Assembly: GCA_022749755.1 (NCBI GenBank)
Contig: CM040451.1
Coordinates: 13,343,871 to 13,407,870, forward strand
Direction of reading: 5' to 3'
Origin: Azadirachta indica
Taxonomy: Eukaryota > Streptophyta > Magnoliopsida > Sapindales > Meliaceae
Length of the DNA: 64,000 bases
A program made the position numbers and the translations under genes. Below the pieces are notes generated by a model. It did no database searches and had not been told where the DNA came from. It was given only the letters and a program-made list of their open reading frames with translations. Positions 45,401 to 57,788 of the stretch are shown here, piece by piece (within the stretch, counting starts at the first letter, position 1; every line of letters begins with the position of its first letter).

Positions 45401-48400
45401 GTACATTCGTAGAACTGGGCATGGGATTGTTATGGATGAAGAGAAAGATAAGGATATGGTTTCCTCTCTTTTGGAGTTTAAGGCTTCTCTTGACACAATA
45501 TGGGAACAAAGCTTCTCCAGGAATGAAGCATTCTGTAATACCATAAAGGATGCATTTGAGTATCTAATTAACCTGCGTCAGGTAAGCATATCCTACTCAT
45601 TTTTCTATTTCCTCTCTTCATTTCAATGTTATAATTGAAAAATAAAATAAATTTAAATGTGCAATTATGTATTAGTTAAATGCTGGATTTGCATATTAGG
45701 AAAACACAATTCATGGAGAAAGTGTGAGAATAGCATTTAAAGAGTCTAGTCATAATGATGATTGTTGTTATTTTAGTTAGTACATGACAAGATCCAAAGG
45801 TCACCTGATTTTGTATCATTCTACCATCTCCACTAAATTACAAGATTATATCTTCAAATCTGTGGCTTACAGTTACATGTTTTCCTCTATTTAATAGAAC
45901 CGACCTGCTGAACTTATTGCCAAGTTTCTGGATGAGAAGCTTCGTGCTGGGAATAAGGGTACATCAGAAGAGGAATTGGAGGGTACCCTTGATAAAGTTT
46001 TGGTTTTATTCAGGTTTATCCAGGTAATTGTGTGATCTTGGCTGAAATCACTGAATTAATTGGGACTTAGGACAAGAGTTTCTCTTCCCATAGCTGCTGG
46101 TATTGCTTCCGTGTTCTCTGTTCTTGTTGTCATTGCGATAACTGATGGATGTGTATTTTTTTATTTTTATATATAAAAATCTAGGGTAAGGATGTGTTTG
46201 AAGCATTCTACAAAAAGGATCTTGCGAAAAGGTTGCTGTTGGGGAAGAGTGCTTCTATTGATGCTGAGAAATCTATGATTTCCAAGGTTAGTGATGGAAG
46301 TTCGTATTTCCTTTTTTGAAATTGTTGTTGCTGCCATGCTTATCCAGTTTGTCATATTAACAAATATCTGTTTCTAATGCAGCTAAAGACTGAATGTGGT
46401 AGCCAGTTTACGAACAAACTTGAGGGGATGTTCAAGGTGCGCATGTTTTTCCTTGTAAAAAAGCTTTTCTATGTCAAATTGTGTGATCACCTAGCTGATT
46501 TGTTATCTTCACTTAAAAAATGGTAATGTAATAAATAAACATTGAAGCCTTTTTCATGTGTTGGCTAGTGATGATGCAAACTGATACGTCCCTCAAACCT
46601 CCATGTGATTAACCATCGTGCTTCTGAACATATCTTCCAGTTTCTCCATGTCCCACTGTCTTTGAAGCCTAGATATGCCATATTAAGTTCAAATTTTAGT
46701 GGTTATGATGTTCTCTTGCAAATAATGGCTCACTTGTGTCATTTGGTTGGGCATTTTGTATGCTAATTACGCAGCCTTGTGATCTTCAGTTTATAAATTC
46801 TAAATTAGATAATCAAACCTTGGCTTGATATTGTTGGCTGGCTCATTAAAATGAAATTCTCATATACTCAGGCCTGGTCTGTCTTTTATTTGAAATCTGA
46901 ATAGATTTGAAATTTGAATGAGACTGAATATAAAAAATCTGAATGATTCTCAATAATATGTTTGCTTTTTATTTATCGAGTATAAATATCTAAAAATTAG
47001 TAATTTTACCTACCATATCTTTATAAATAATTAAGATAGACTTTATATATCAGGAAAAATAAGAGTATTTTAGTTCATTTCAACTAGAAAACTTATTCAA
47101 ATTTCATATTTCAACCTTAAATTAAAAATTAACTTATTTTATTCAGACATAATTATCAAGTTTTCAATGTTAAGTTAGAAAACAAATACCTTTAAGACTT
47201 TTAATGACTAAAAGTAGATTATATTCAAACTTCAGATTAAAAAACAAACAGACGCTTAGTTGGAACTCAGTTGGAGGTATTTTTTTCCACTAATGCAACC
47301 TATTTCTCTCATAGTTTCGCATATTACCTATTGACATGGAATTCATTTTGTGGCTACTTAATTTAGCTTTTATGGTGTATTCACTATTCTCAGCGGTGTC
47401 TTCTGTCAATATTTTTGTTACATATTCACAGGATATTGAATTATCGAAGGAGATAAATGAGTCTTTCAAACAATCATCCCAGGCCAGGACAAAACTCCCG
47501 TCAGGAATTGAGATGAGTGTCCATGTCTTGACAACGGGGTAGGTTGAGATCCTAAAGTATTGTACTTTTAGGAATTTACTTGTAATGCATCACACTAACA
47601 ATTATGTTTTGGGTTACTGCTATGCAGGTACTGGCCCACATATCCTCCCATGGATGTTAGGCTTCCTCATGAACTGAATGTTTATCAGGTTTGGCATAAA
47701 CTGAAGATTGTTTTATGTTACAGGTACTGGGAATATGCTGTAAATGCAGGTGTGACACGTCTTTTTGCTTTCTACAGGACATTTTTAAGGAGTTTTACTT
47801 GAGCAAGTACAGTGGAAGGCGCTTAATGTGGCAAAACTCATTAGGTCACTGTGTTTTAAAAGCGGAGTTCCCAAAAGGTAAAAAGGAGCTGGCAGTTTCC
47901 CTATTTCAGGTTAGTATCATAGGTGCATTTGTGCATTACATTCTGTTGTTATTCTCTCTATTCCCATGCTTTCCCGATGCCGCCAGTAATCACAAGTCCT
48001 AATATTACTTTACCTTTGTTTTTATTTTCCCACTAGACTGTTGTTTTGATGCTCTTCAATGATGCCCAAAAGCTTAGCTTTCAAGATATTAAGGATGCCA
48101 CTGGCATAGAAGATAAGGAACTGAGGAGGACTCTACAGTCTCTTGCCTGCGGTAAAGTACGCGTCCTGCAAAAGGTGGGTGCTTGGTACTGGAGTTATAT
48201 ACTTGGTTTTTGTGTCCAATAAAATTGGTGTATGTTCAGTTTTTATTCTTTTTCCTTTTTTATCTTCATTTTTATATTTTACAGATGCCAAAAGGGAGGG
48301 ATGTTGAGGATGATGATTCATTTTTGTTCAATGAAGGATTTACTGCGCCCCTTTATCGTATTAAGGTATGTACTTTTGTGAATTTAGTAACTAGAACCAT

Positions 48401-49197
48401 GTTGCTTAGCAACTTGTAAGGAACTCATATTTAGTGGGGTCATTACACGGCAATGTTGTGGAAGGACCTTTACACTGATTGAATTTAAGACATAGTTTGA
48501 CCTCCTTTTTTTTGGCGATTTGCAGGTAAATGCAATCCAGTTGAAGGAAACAGTGGAGGAGAACACTAGCACCACTGAAAGAGTATTTCAGGACCGTCAA
48601 TATCAGGTTGACATCTGCTTCCTCATTATGATAAAACATATATCTAAACAGTATCCTAGATGTTCAACAAAGCTGTTAACTAGCCAGATAAATTATATCT
48701 CTATTGTTGAATTTGTTTTCAGGTTGATGCTGCTATTGTTCGGATAATGAAGACTAGGAAAGTGCTGAGTCACACACTTCTAATAACCGAACTCTTCCAA
48801 CAGGTAAATGCATTTCATTTTACTTTTTCTTTTCCACGTACTTGGTTAGATCTCAGTTGCATGAGCCTCAGCAGTCTGGTCACAAACACATCGTTCCACA
48901 CACTTTAAGCTTGCCAAGGATGTAATTTCATTAAGAATTGAAATGCTTTCATCAGTTTTATGTAACATGATAAAAAAACTATGTAATTGTTGGCTGGCTT
49001 GAACAAGAGTCTGGAGAGCGAAAATGATAAACTTCATAAAATGTGTATAAAAATTGATGAGAAGGAATTGTTTTGTTGGACAGCTCAAATTTCCTATAAA
49101 GCCAGCTGATCTGAAGAAAAGGATTGAGAGCCTCATCGACAGGGAGTACCTGGAGCGGGACAAGAACAATCCTCAGATATACAATTACCTGGCCTAG
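42462..49197 (+). CDS. CUL4: Cullin-4, scaffold of CRL4 ubiquitin ligases
   Basis: Binds DDB1 and DCAF receptors through its N-terminal half and RBX1 through its C-terminal half, to ubiquitinate nuclear substrates in light signalling and DNA repair. Seventeen exons keep frame throughout: 42462-42780, 43837-43952, 44056-44402, 44686-44866, 45068-45190, 45294-45581, 45898-46023, 46185-46286, 46383-46436, 47432-47538, 47628-47688, 47778-47909, 48037-48174, 48285-48365, 48526-48606, 48723-48803, 49084-49197. The product is 816 residues, close to the family length. The first 106 codons are a Pro/Asn-rich, NLS-like extension (MKKAKSQ) seen in plant CUL4. Cullin repeats follow, then the cullin homology domain, with [23 protein letters not shown]762 in VRIMKTRK is the expected NEDD8 acceptor. 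The C-terminus [10 protein letters not shown] is the cullin signature. All introns are GT-AG. Confidence 0.97.
46871..47257. mobile_element. Probable MITE inside CUL4 intron 9
   Basis: The 995-nt intron 9 is the second longest of the gene. It contains a segment beginning GGCCTGGTCTGTCTTTTATTTG and ending in the complement of GCGTCTGTTTGTTTTTTAATC. AATCTGAA..TTTGAAT occurs in inverted orientation near both ends. Its right end (AATTAAAAAACAAAC-like) and the block CTTAAAGGTATTTGTTTTC (inverted, near 47180) resemble the ends of the element at 37141-37918, so the two may belong to one family. Target-site duplication was not confirmed. Confidence 0.45.
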
Positions 49198-50034
49198 TCC
49201 TCCATTTCGTTGCATACGAAATTGTTTTCTCGTCAATTAATGACGTGGGAACTTGAGTTATTTGGTTTTGGCGGAAACAAGAAGTGGTTACTTCCGTTTG
49301 TCATATTAATGTACAGAAAGTTGTAGCTTTTATTCACTTTTGTTCAAGTTAACATTGTAATTGTAAAGCATATTTGGCCTCTGTTTCGGTACCTTTCTTC
49401 TCATTATGGACTTTTGAGTTACTTGAAATAAATTATTACATCTGCCTCTCTCTCTCTCTCTCTCTCTCCATTCTTTCTTTTTTTTTGTTCTCCCCGGGAG
49501 TGTGGGAAAAAGGGCTTCAATTTTTTCTCTTGTTCTCATCAGGCTATAGAGATTTTTTTTGATTCATCTTCAATTTTTTTTTTATTGTTTTTCAGAGGTG
49601 GGCAATGTATTTTGTGGAAAATGTGTAATTGATTCTTACCTGAACTGAAATAATTGAAATGGGGCATAATGATCAATGTAAAAATTATAACGGGTAAATA
49701 GTTAAAAGATTGGGGGGTTGAAAGTAACCAACTATACAAACATTCAAACAGTGTACAATCGATCCGATCCGGTAGGGAATTTAACGACAACGTATGTAGC
49801 TCCGCTAGGAGGGTGAACACAAGCAACAGCAAAGCTTTTTCATTCAATACGACAGTCTAACAAGAATTTACAAATAAAACTCAGTTTACATAAATATCAG
49901 AAGAAACTATGAACAATCATCGGAGATTCGGCGGATATAAACCACACTCAAATAAGAAAAAGAAAAAATTAAACCAAAAAAAAAAAAATCCCTCTGGAAT
50001 GACAATTCGGGGTGAATCAAAAGGGGAGTAATCA
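49198..50034. other. Convergent spacer between CUL4 and the OEP7-like gene
   Basis: Holds the CUL4 3' UTR and the 3' UTR of the OEP7-like gene. A (CT)n repeat lies at 49446-49468. No gene is supported. Confidence 0.7.
49446..49468. repeat. (CT)n microsatellite
   Basis: About 11 CT units roughly 250 bp after the CUL4 stop codon, possibly in its 3' UTR. Confidence 0.95.
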
Positions 50035-50280
50035 TCAGACAGTCTTAGTCGCATCGGAGGAAGTGGCTGAATCACCAGCTGCTTTCGAATTAGGTTCACC
50101 TTCAACGGGATCTGCATTGAGAGGAGCGCGAATTTCGTCGTCGGGATCGTAATCGGGATTGAGAGATCGGTCAATTGCTTCACGGCCTTTCTCCAGACAA
50201 GGCTTGCACGCTATCTCGATTGCTATCCAACCGAAAACCACTCCCACTATCGCTATTACCGCGCTCGTTATTGCAGCCAT
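50035..50280 (-). CDS. OEP7: Outer envelope membrane protein 7-like, chloroplast (OEP7)
   Basis: A small signal-anchored protein of the chloroplast outer envelope, inserted by its N-terminal membrane segment without a cleaved transit peptide. The single-exon frame gives 81 residues. A hydrophobic helix spans about residues 3-24 (ITSAVIAIVGVVFGWIAIEI) and is followed by ACKPCLEKGREAIDRSLNPD, matching the GW(I/L)AIEIA.KP pattern of known OEP7/OEP6 proteins. The rest is a hydrophilic acidic cytosolic tail (DPDDEIRAPL... to TKTV). It is slightly longer than the roughly 64-residue Arabidopsis protein because of the tail. The gene is tail-to-tail with CUL4. Confidence 0.9.
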   Translation of the reverse strand: MAAITSAVIAIVGVVFGWIAIEIACKPCLEKGREAIDRSLNPDYDPDDEIRAPLNADPVEGEPNSKAAGDSATSSDATKTV

Positions 50281-52044
50281 CTTATCCCCGTCTCCCTCCG
50301 ACTACTGTCCGTCTGTCTTTGATGGTCTTGATGTTGATGATGATCAACTCAACAGTTTCAGTTTCAGTGTCAGTTCAGTTTGTTCCTGTAAAATATTAAA
50401 CGTGACCAAGTCGTACTTTTTGTTTTTGACTGGCAGTTGCAGGCTGGCATGATCGGCCGAAGCTATTTTAGCCCACCTGACTTTCACATATATGGCCGAA
50501 GCCCATTTATATTTTCATTGTCCGGTCCAGTCCTTCTGTTCCAAGTCCAACAATCTTTTCTTTTAAATCGTAAATATTCTGGCAATAATATTGATGGAAA
50601 TGGTCCCAAATTTTTTATTTAATAACTTATTATTACCATCTCATCCTGTAATTGATGAATATTACCTCACCTAAGACGATTATTTAATAAATAAATAAGA
50701 AATTAGAAATAAGTAAGTGTTATTTCTCATATAATAGTTATGGCAGTATATGTAAATGTCAAACACGAGTATGCTTTGTTTGCAGGTTGGAATATTTCTA
50801 CATACATATTAAAAAACCAACACTCTGAAATTGGTGGTCTGACTTTCTTTCCTGAAACTGAAAGCAAGCGTTACCTAGCTTTTCCAAAGGGTTATTATCA
50901 GTTGGAGAGCGATGCTGAAGCAAATGATGACGCAGATCATGCCAATATGTATAGATATTGTATATTTAATGATAACGAAACGATCATCAAATGAGATCAT
51001 TCGTCCATGTCCAAGAATGCCATGATTACGACCTAACCTGGTTATTAACTCAACAAACACACCAACCGCAACAGAAACCAGAGAAAATTTGGTTAACTAA
51101 CCACCAATCAGTCTCATCCTGCAGCTAGTTTAGTTTAGTTTACTTGTTAGCAAAGCAATTTCTGCAACCTCAACGCATGGATTTTTCTCTCCAGCTTGGG
51201 TAGAGAGAGAAAAATACAGTGCAGTTTGTCTGCAAAGAGAATGTCAGTAAGGACATGTGAAAGTGCTGCAACTGAAATCACTTTTGTGTCAACCATAGAT
51301 CAACTGAATACACATACAGCACACATATTGGTAGGCCGCCGTTGAAATTATCGGATAGACATTTAATTACTAAAAGAGCTACTAAATTAAAGCATCCAGA
51401 CCAATAATTGTTCGTGTCAATTTCCATAGACAATGCAGAATGTCCAACTCTCAGCTACTTCATCTAGACGCCGCAGACTCCGCACGTTACATATACAGAG
51501 GGCCACGAATCACAATATTTGTCCTCAAAATCGACTGGCATAGAACCTAAAGCAAGCAAAATAAGGGATACACTCACTCTGAACGGTTGAAATCTGAAGA
51601 AAGATATTATTTAACCCTTAAAAATGCTTAATCCAGATAACGGTTAGTTCCAACTCAATTGGTCATTACAAAAAATGAATCAACATAATCCCCCTTCTTT
51701 TTTTATTTTTTTATTTGCAAGTCAATCAGTGCCTGTAGATGTTACTCTTGGCAAAATTGCCATTTGCATCAACTTGCAGAATTCGCTGAACATTATGTTT
51801 ACGGTACAATAATCATTCAACAATGGCAGTAAAATGTTTCTGACAATTTGAATAAATGTTAAGGTAAGCATACATATCCACAGGCGATTACTGTTAAAAA
51901 AGAAAACAAAAACGTAAGCTGAGCAGTTTTATAGATGATACAGTCATTCTAATGCCACATAGATATTACACTCTACAGCTTTATAATTTTATTGATTACA
52001 AATAATTCAGAAACATACCATGACATCCAAGGTTATCTAGAAAA
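50281..52044. other. Spacer between the OEP7-like and F-box/kelch genes
   Basis: The OEP7-like promoter lies at the left and the probable 3' UTR of the F-box gene at the right. An 84-codon frame at 50740-50994 (plus) has fairly balanced composition but no similarity that I recognise and no intron context, so it is not called as a gene. Confidence 0.6.
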
Positions 52045-53253
52045 CTAAGCAAACAGAACCTGAGAACTTGAGGGAGTCAAATCAGAAAAACTCTCTGGCG
52101 CATCAACAACGCGCCATTCTACACTGAAGCTCCACTTTTTCTCAGAGGTGCTCAACCTTGAGATATGACCCACAGCAACATGAAGATTTCGACCAACAAC
52201 ATAGATTCTGGAATCACATGCATTCACGGCAAAAGGTTTGCATATCTGCTCTGGTAGGGGAGGTCCTTCTATTGTTTCCCAAGAATCTGTGTTTGGGTCA
52301 TAAACTTTAAGCTTCATCCTTTCAAGCTCCGAAACCACAAACAAATGCCCATAAACCACCACGCTTGAACCAGTCCATCCTTCTCGCAGTCCAACAGCCA
52401 TACTCTCCCAATTATCTGTTCTTGGATCATAAACCTGACCTCTTGGAGAGACAAAGAATGGCCACAACCAGCCTTCCGTCACAAGAAGTTTTCCGTTTAG
52501 AACTGCAGCATCATAAGATGCCATGTTTGTCCCCATGCTTGCAATGGGGTGCCAACTTCCCTTTATAGGATCCAAAACCTCGGCTGAATCAAGCTCAAAA
52601 AGATCTGCACTGCTTCCTCCAGCCACATATATCATTCCATCAATCACCCCACTAGCAAAAAATGATCTGGCTGTAATCATCTTGTTCATAACCGTCCAAC
52701 GGTTTTTCTGCATCTCATACTTCAAGACCAAGTCAAGAGGACAATCAACATCGGAGACCATACCTCCACATACAAATAGAGTGCTCTCACGAGGGATTGA
52801 AACACACCTAAATCCATGGGGACAAACTTTGTCCTTGCATGGCATTGCAGGGATTGTGTGCCAAGAGTAGTGGATAAGGTCAAGAACCTGCCACTGAATC
52901 TTGCCAGTACACTTGTGGAAGGCAAAAACAAAGAGCCAAGGGTCTTTGAAACGCAGTTCCTTTCTTCGAGTGAAAAATCGCTCTTTATTACCAAGAAGTA
53001 GGTGCCATCGCTTGCAAACAGTTCTGCAGGCTGCATGGCTCTCAACTGGAAGACGGAGTAGACAATTCAGTGCAACATCATCAGGAAGACCCGGTATGAG
53101 TGGTTCTGTTCTGAGAGAAGACTCTAACTCAGGCGAAGCATTTAACAAGGAAGATTGGATCACAGCTAACCTAAACTTTGGGGATAATGTCATTTGGGAA
53201 TCCCCTAGCTTATGTACAGGCGCTTGTTGTGAAGATAATCGGACCCTTTGCAT
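52045..53253 (-). CDS. F-box/kelch-repeat protein (At1g30090-like)
   Basis: A candidate substrate receptor of SCF (SKP1-CUL1-F-box) ubiquitin ligases; the substrate is unknown. One uninterrupted frame gives 402 residues. The start MQRVRLSSQQAPVHKLGDSQMTLSPKFR is the conserved N-terminus of this family, which supports the chosen ATG. The F-box spans about residues 51-95 (IPGLPDDVALNCLLRLP, then CRTVCKRWHLLL). Kelch repeats run from about 130 to 370, with typical GG-containing blades: FVCGGMVSD, MIYVAGGSSADL, GQVYDPRTDNWESM, KVYDPNTDSWETI and RIYVVGRNLH. The protein ends SSSQVLFA. No break or missing motif is seen. A 5' UTR intron is possible but cannot be placed. Confidence 0.95.
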   Translation of the reverse strand: MQRVRLSSQQAPVHKLGDSQMTLSPKFRLAVIQSSLLNASPELESSLRTEPLIPGLPDDVALNCLLRLPVESHAACRTVCKRWHLLLGNKERFFTRRKELRFKDPWLFVFAFHKCTGKIQWQVLDLIHYSWHTIPAMPCKDKVCPHGFRCVSIPRESTLFVCGGMVSDVDCPLDLVLKYEMQKNRWTVMNKMITARSFFASGVIDGMIYVAGGSSADLFELDSAEVLDPIKGSWHPIASMGTNMASYDAAVLNGKLLVTEGWLWPFFVSPRGQVYDPRTDNWESMAVGLREGWTGSSVVVYGHLFVVSELERMKLKVYDPNTDSWETIEGPPLPEQICKPFAVNACDSRIYVVGRNLHVAVGHISRLSTSEKKWSFSVEWRVVDAPESFSDLTPSSSQVLFA

Positions 53254-54400
53254 TTTACTCCCTGAAGCCCCTTATTCCACTATCAGATTTATTATTTATA
53301 AACTACCTCCAAACGCAAATATTCCAAAACAACGATAAACGCCTCAAATTCCTAACAAGGGGAAAAAAGCTAGCCCAGAATCTCAATTACTTATTTTCTT
53401 CACTCTTACTGCAAAAACAAAGGAATCCCATACCTAAGATTACACTGAAGTAAAGCAACAGTTTCCCTTCCACCAAATCCTCATAGGAAATTATTATGAA
53501 GCAAATAGTACAAACCCCCCCAGGATTTCCAAATTGAAGGTCATATACTTCAAAACCAGTCAAATTACCAGCTTGAAAGTACAAAAGCTATGATCTTCCA
53601 TCCCACTGATGAGAGAAATTCATAATCACCTAAAAGAAACCATTAAAAATCCGAATTATAATCTCCCAAAATGAAAATCTAGATGTATATAACCTATTAT
53701 GCAGTCAATCAAAGAAAACCCACAAGAACCCAGTTCAAAAAATTGACAAAAATGGATTCTTTCTATGGCCTAACAGCATTAACAATTCAAAACAAGCGAA
53801 ACCCAATGCATATCTGGAACAACAAAACTCAAAAACGAAATCCCAGGAAGAAAAGTGATATTCATACAAAAAATAATAAACCAATAAAACTTACAGTTAA
53901 TTGCAACAAAGGTAGTATAACTTTGATTAGATTTTGCTCTGGTTTATGGCGCAGACCGGCGACCCAAAGACTATTTTTTTCCTTGTCTATGTTTATCTAA
54001 TTCACTGGCAAAAATGGTTTCTTGATTCTGGATGCATGTTTCACACGCGTCAAGGATCGTGTAGGAGACGTGGCGCATGGAAAGGCGTTATTTCTGTTGT
54101 CAGTTTATGGAGCGTGTAAAACGCTCGCCCTTAGTGAAGGTATGTCTGATTAGTAGTACCATGCGTGTGCTATGTGAACGATGGAGAAGGAGCATTAAAC
54201 GCTAGAACTAAAATGCTAAACGCGTCGTTTAAGCTTAATTTGCACAATTAAGTGGATAGTTAGGAAATTTTGAAAAAATAAAATAAAATATAAAATGTAA
54301 AAATAAAGTAGAGATAGCCATCATGACAGAGCATCAATGAAAGCAACCATGCCAGACCAATGACTAATTTATTTAATGATTGAAATACAACTATACAAAT

Positions 54401-54503
54401 GAAAATTTTTTAAGTCAAGACAAATATTTGATTTTCTACTATTATTTTTTTTTTTTGAAAAATTTTTAAGTCAAGAGAAATATATGATTTTTTACTATTA
54501 TTT
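54401..54503. repeat. Diverged tandem duplication, period about 56 bp
   Basis: GAAAA(A)TTTTT(T)AAGTCAAGA.AAATAT.TGATTTT.TACTATTATTT occurs at 54401-54448 and again at 54457-54503. Confidence 0.8.
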
Positions 54504-54794
54504 ATGCCCGTTGGTTTTGCCATCAGGCCTTTGTTATTATTTATTTTTACAATATAATTATATATTATTTACTTAACTTTGCTATATCATGTTTTTTATG
54601 TCATTTATTCAGTATTATTCAATCAATTATTACATTTAAATTTATTATAAAGAAAGATATTTTACTGATATTTTGACCACACAAACAAATTCATCAAATT
54701 ATTACATTGAGACAATATTATTGTTATATTATCATAGTGTTATATTATTATCAAATATTTTATATAATTTATTTTATTTTTGTTCGTCTATAAT

Positions 54795-54795
<1 letters not shown>

Positions 54796-54836
<41 letters not shown>
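54796..54836. repeat. (AAT)n microsatellite
   Basis: Thirteen or so uninterrupted ATA/AAT units. Confidence 0.95.
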
Positions 54837-57788
54837 GAGTAAATTTGCATATTTATGAGTAGTATAAAGTAAAGTTAAAAGGTATTTTAGCAAAATATCT
54901 TTTTCTTTTTTCCATTTTTTTGGACCAACATTTTGCAGTTAGCGTGTACAGAAGCAAATCCAAATCAGGAATAAAGGCAGTGTGAAGAGATTATGATAAG
55001 AGTTAATGTATAATATAAAGAAAGCTAAAGTTGGTGAGAAACCATTAATCCAAACCCAAAAAGAATCTGATTCAAATCCAACTCCACCAAATCAAAATCT
55101 TTTCTAACGCCATGTTTGGCTGCACAATATCTTTTTGCTCGATTTTGGTCTAATTCTGCTTTTCTTGATAGTCTATAATATCTGCTTTGCTTGCACCCGC
55201 TTCCAGGGACGACAAATATTTTGAACTATTACATACATTCACACCCAATGCACATTAATTTTCTAAACCATATAAAAATTGTGCATCAAACTTCTCTCCA
55301 AAGCCAATTCTCATATAAATGAGATTCGAATCTTATCTCTAATACCATCTAAATTTTTTTTTTTTTAAAAAAAAAAAACACATATGAAACCCACTTTTGT
55401 TAATTATGGATTCCATTTTCTATGGTCGAGTATGATAATAATTGTGTATTCGATATTGTGAAAACATATATTCAGATTTTTTTTATTTACTTAATAATTT
55501 TTGGCTAGGCCTATGATTATATAAAATAAAAGTGCATGTGAGAGTTTCCTTTCTATAAAGAATTGCATTTTTTGGGCAATTTGTAGTCTGCACTCTTTCA
55601 TCATTACTATTGTATACCCAAATTGTCTTCTCAATCATCTCATCCTCTCAAGATATAAGAAATCTGGGCAACACATATATTGTTCTAATATTTCTTCCAC
55701 CGCTGCCTACCGGAATATTTGTAATTATAATTTTAAGTATTATCTTCACTAAATTCTTAAAATATACCGATTAAAATATTTAATAAACGCTTATTTTTAT
55801 TTGACAGATAAAGCTTTACCCACTAACTCATACTACTTGACAAACAATGATCCAATTTCACAACAGATACCATTAAAAGCTATGAGATCTCAATCCATAA
55901 CATACTTTATCATAGAAAATCCACATTCAATTTGGCCATGAATAAAAAATTAATTCATCATTACAAATTAATCAGATACATCCAAGCAAATATCATAATT
56001 TATATCAAACTGATAATTTTCAGTCAGGCAGTTTTTGCAAACAATCCTAGGATTTCACAACATAATAATATTACAAGCATAGTTTATAGCTGGATAAAGA
56101 CTTGCAAAATGTTCAAACACCATAAAGTGAATACATCCACGATCAGTTATAAGTAATTAATGACATTATAGCATGGCGACAAAAGAATCTGGAAATAGTT
56201 TAAAACTTCTACCATTCAATTTATTTTTGTAACTGACAAGAAAGGAAGCAAGGAAAGAAAGAAAAAAGAAATGAAAAGAAATTTTAATATACTAATATGA
56301 GGGGGACAGCAAGGTACATTTATCAGCAATGGAGCAATTGAACAGAATTTGATCTCAGGAATATTTGCATCTACAAACAGGTTTAAGAGACTGGAATATA
56401 ATTTAATCATTCTCAAGAAGCAATGAATTGAGCACAATACCTTGTGAAGACTTTCGCCCCCATAATGAACCTGCTAAGATGATGGCGAATAGCATTCCAA
56501 GAAAATGTTGCTGCTTTCTGCTCAAGTTTATTTCTAAAACTTGCAACAAAAAGGAGAAATAAATAGTTGCATTCACATCAGTTCTTAGAAGGAAATTAGA
56601 TATTTTGTACTTCAAGACGATAAAGAAACACCATGAGAACTAAAATCGTGTCTTGAGAATACAATCATTCAATGTCGATAAAAAGACATATACGACGCAA
56701 ACAAAAGCACTGACATATTTGGTGAGACCTCCATCCGCAACCACAAATTAGACACTAATTACTATAACCACACTTAGAAGATGAGGTAGATAATACATGA
56801 CACTCAAACTCAAGCTTTGAAAGATGACTTGAACACACTTACAGTGTCCACACCTGAAATCTTTGTTGGCCAAAAGATAGAGATTATTCAATCCCCCAAG
56901 TTATGCAACAAAGAGATTTCTAATGCTACAATATAATTGATCAAAATTAAGAAAATAAGACGCTCCAACAATCTCTAATTTAACTGAAACTCCATTGAAA
57001 AAATCTTTTGCATTCCAAGACAGAATGGATATGATCATTTTAATTTGTGAGACATGCTACTTTAAGGCACGCCTAGAAACTTGTCAAGATACAATCCAAC
57101 TTTACCTATGAACAAGACCCTACTTGCAGTCTTTTGCATCCTGCACACCTATTCCATTCCTTTCATCCAATAACCATCTGGTGAGTGTTTCCAGCAAACA
57201 AGTTGAAGGGTGTGCAAAGTAATACCTATACTGAATAATTTTTCCCTGATCCAATTGTTGTGGCCACAAGCACAGTGCAAAATAATCCTATAGTATAACT
57301 ACTGGGAAAAGAATAATGACGCTATAAATAGCTGACAGAATACTGCGTACTCTCCCGGGTAAGCAAAGATAATCTGCTATAACTACCAAATTGCAGCTAC
57401 TCATTCATATGCATGACATTTCCAATACTAAATCTCGTTGCTATCTTTGTAGGCTCGTTCTTAACTCCCTCTTGTTTATACAAACTCCACAACATCTTTA
57501 CAAGCTAGTCTCTCTCGTGACCTTGAAGCAATGCCTTCAAGATATGGTTACATAGTTCCTAATCAAAATCCCACTTAATAAGGAACAGTTGATCCATGCC
57601 TAATGAAAGCCAAAAGAAAATTTTCCAAAAATTATATTCTTAATGGCTACGTAAACCAAATCAAAATTCGAGTCAGACATGATAGAAAATAGAAACAGCT
57701 TGTTTCTTAAGAGAAGTAGAACACATTCACTTGCTATGCTACTATAATACTCAGATGTTTTATTTATCATAAAATTAAAGGTACACAA

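Larger units (their letters stand above)
53254..57788. other. Spacer upstream of the F-box gene and downstream of the zinc finger gene
   Basis: Contains the F-box promoter, a diverged tandem duplication at 54401-54503, a long (AAT)n repeat at 54796-54836, and less AT-rich DNA from about 55900 to 57780 that could include 3' UTR of the zinc finger gene. The small frames here lack recognisable similarity. Confidence 0.55.

Noticed and set aside
50740..50994. 84-codon plus-strand frame with balanced amino-acid composition
   Set aside because: No recognisable similarity, no splice context, and it lies in the spacer downstream of the F-box gene; chance is the simpler explanation.
52365..53338. Several plus-strand frames over the F-box/kelch gene
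   Set aside because: They are antisense shadows of a 402-codon frame with clear F-box and kelch signatures.
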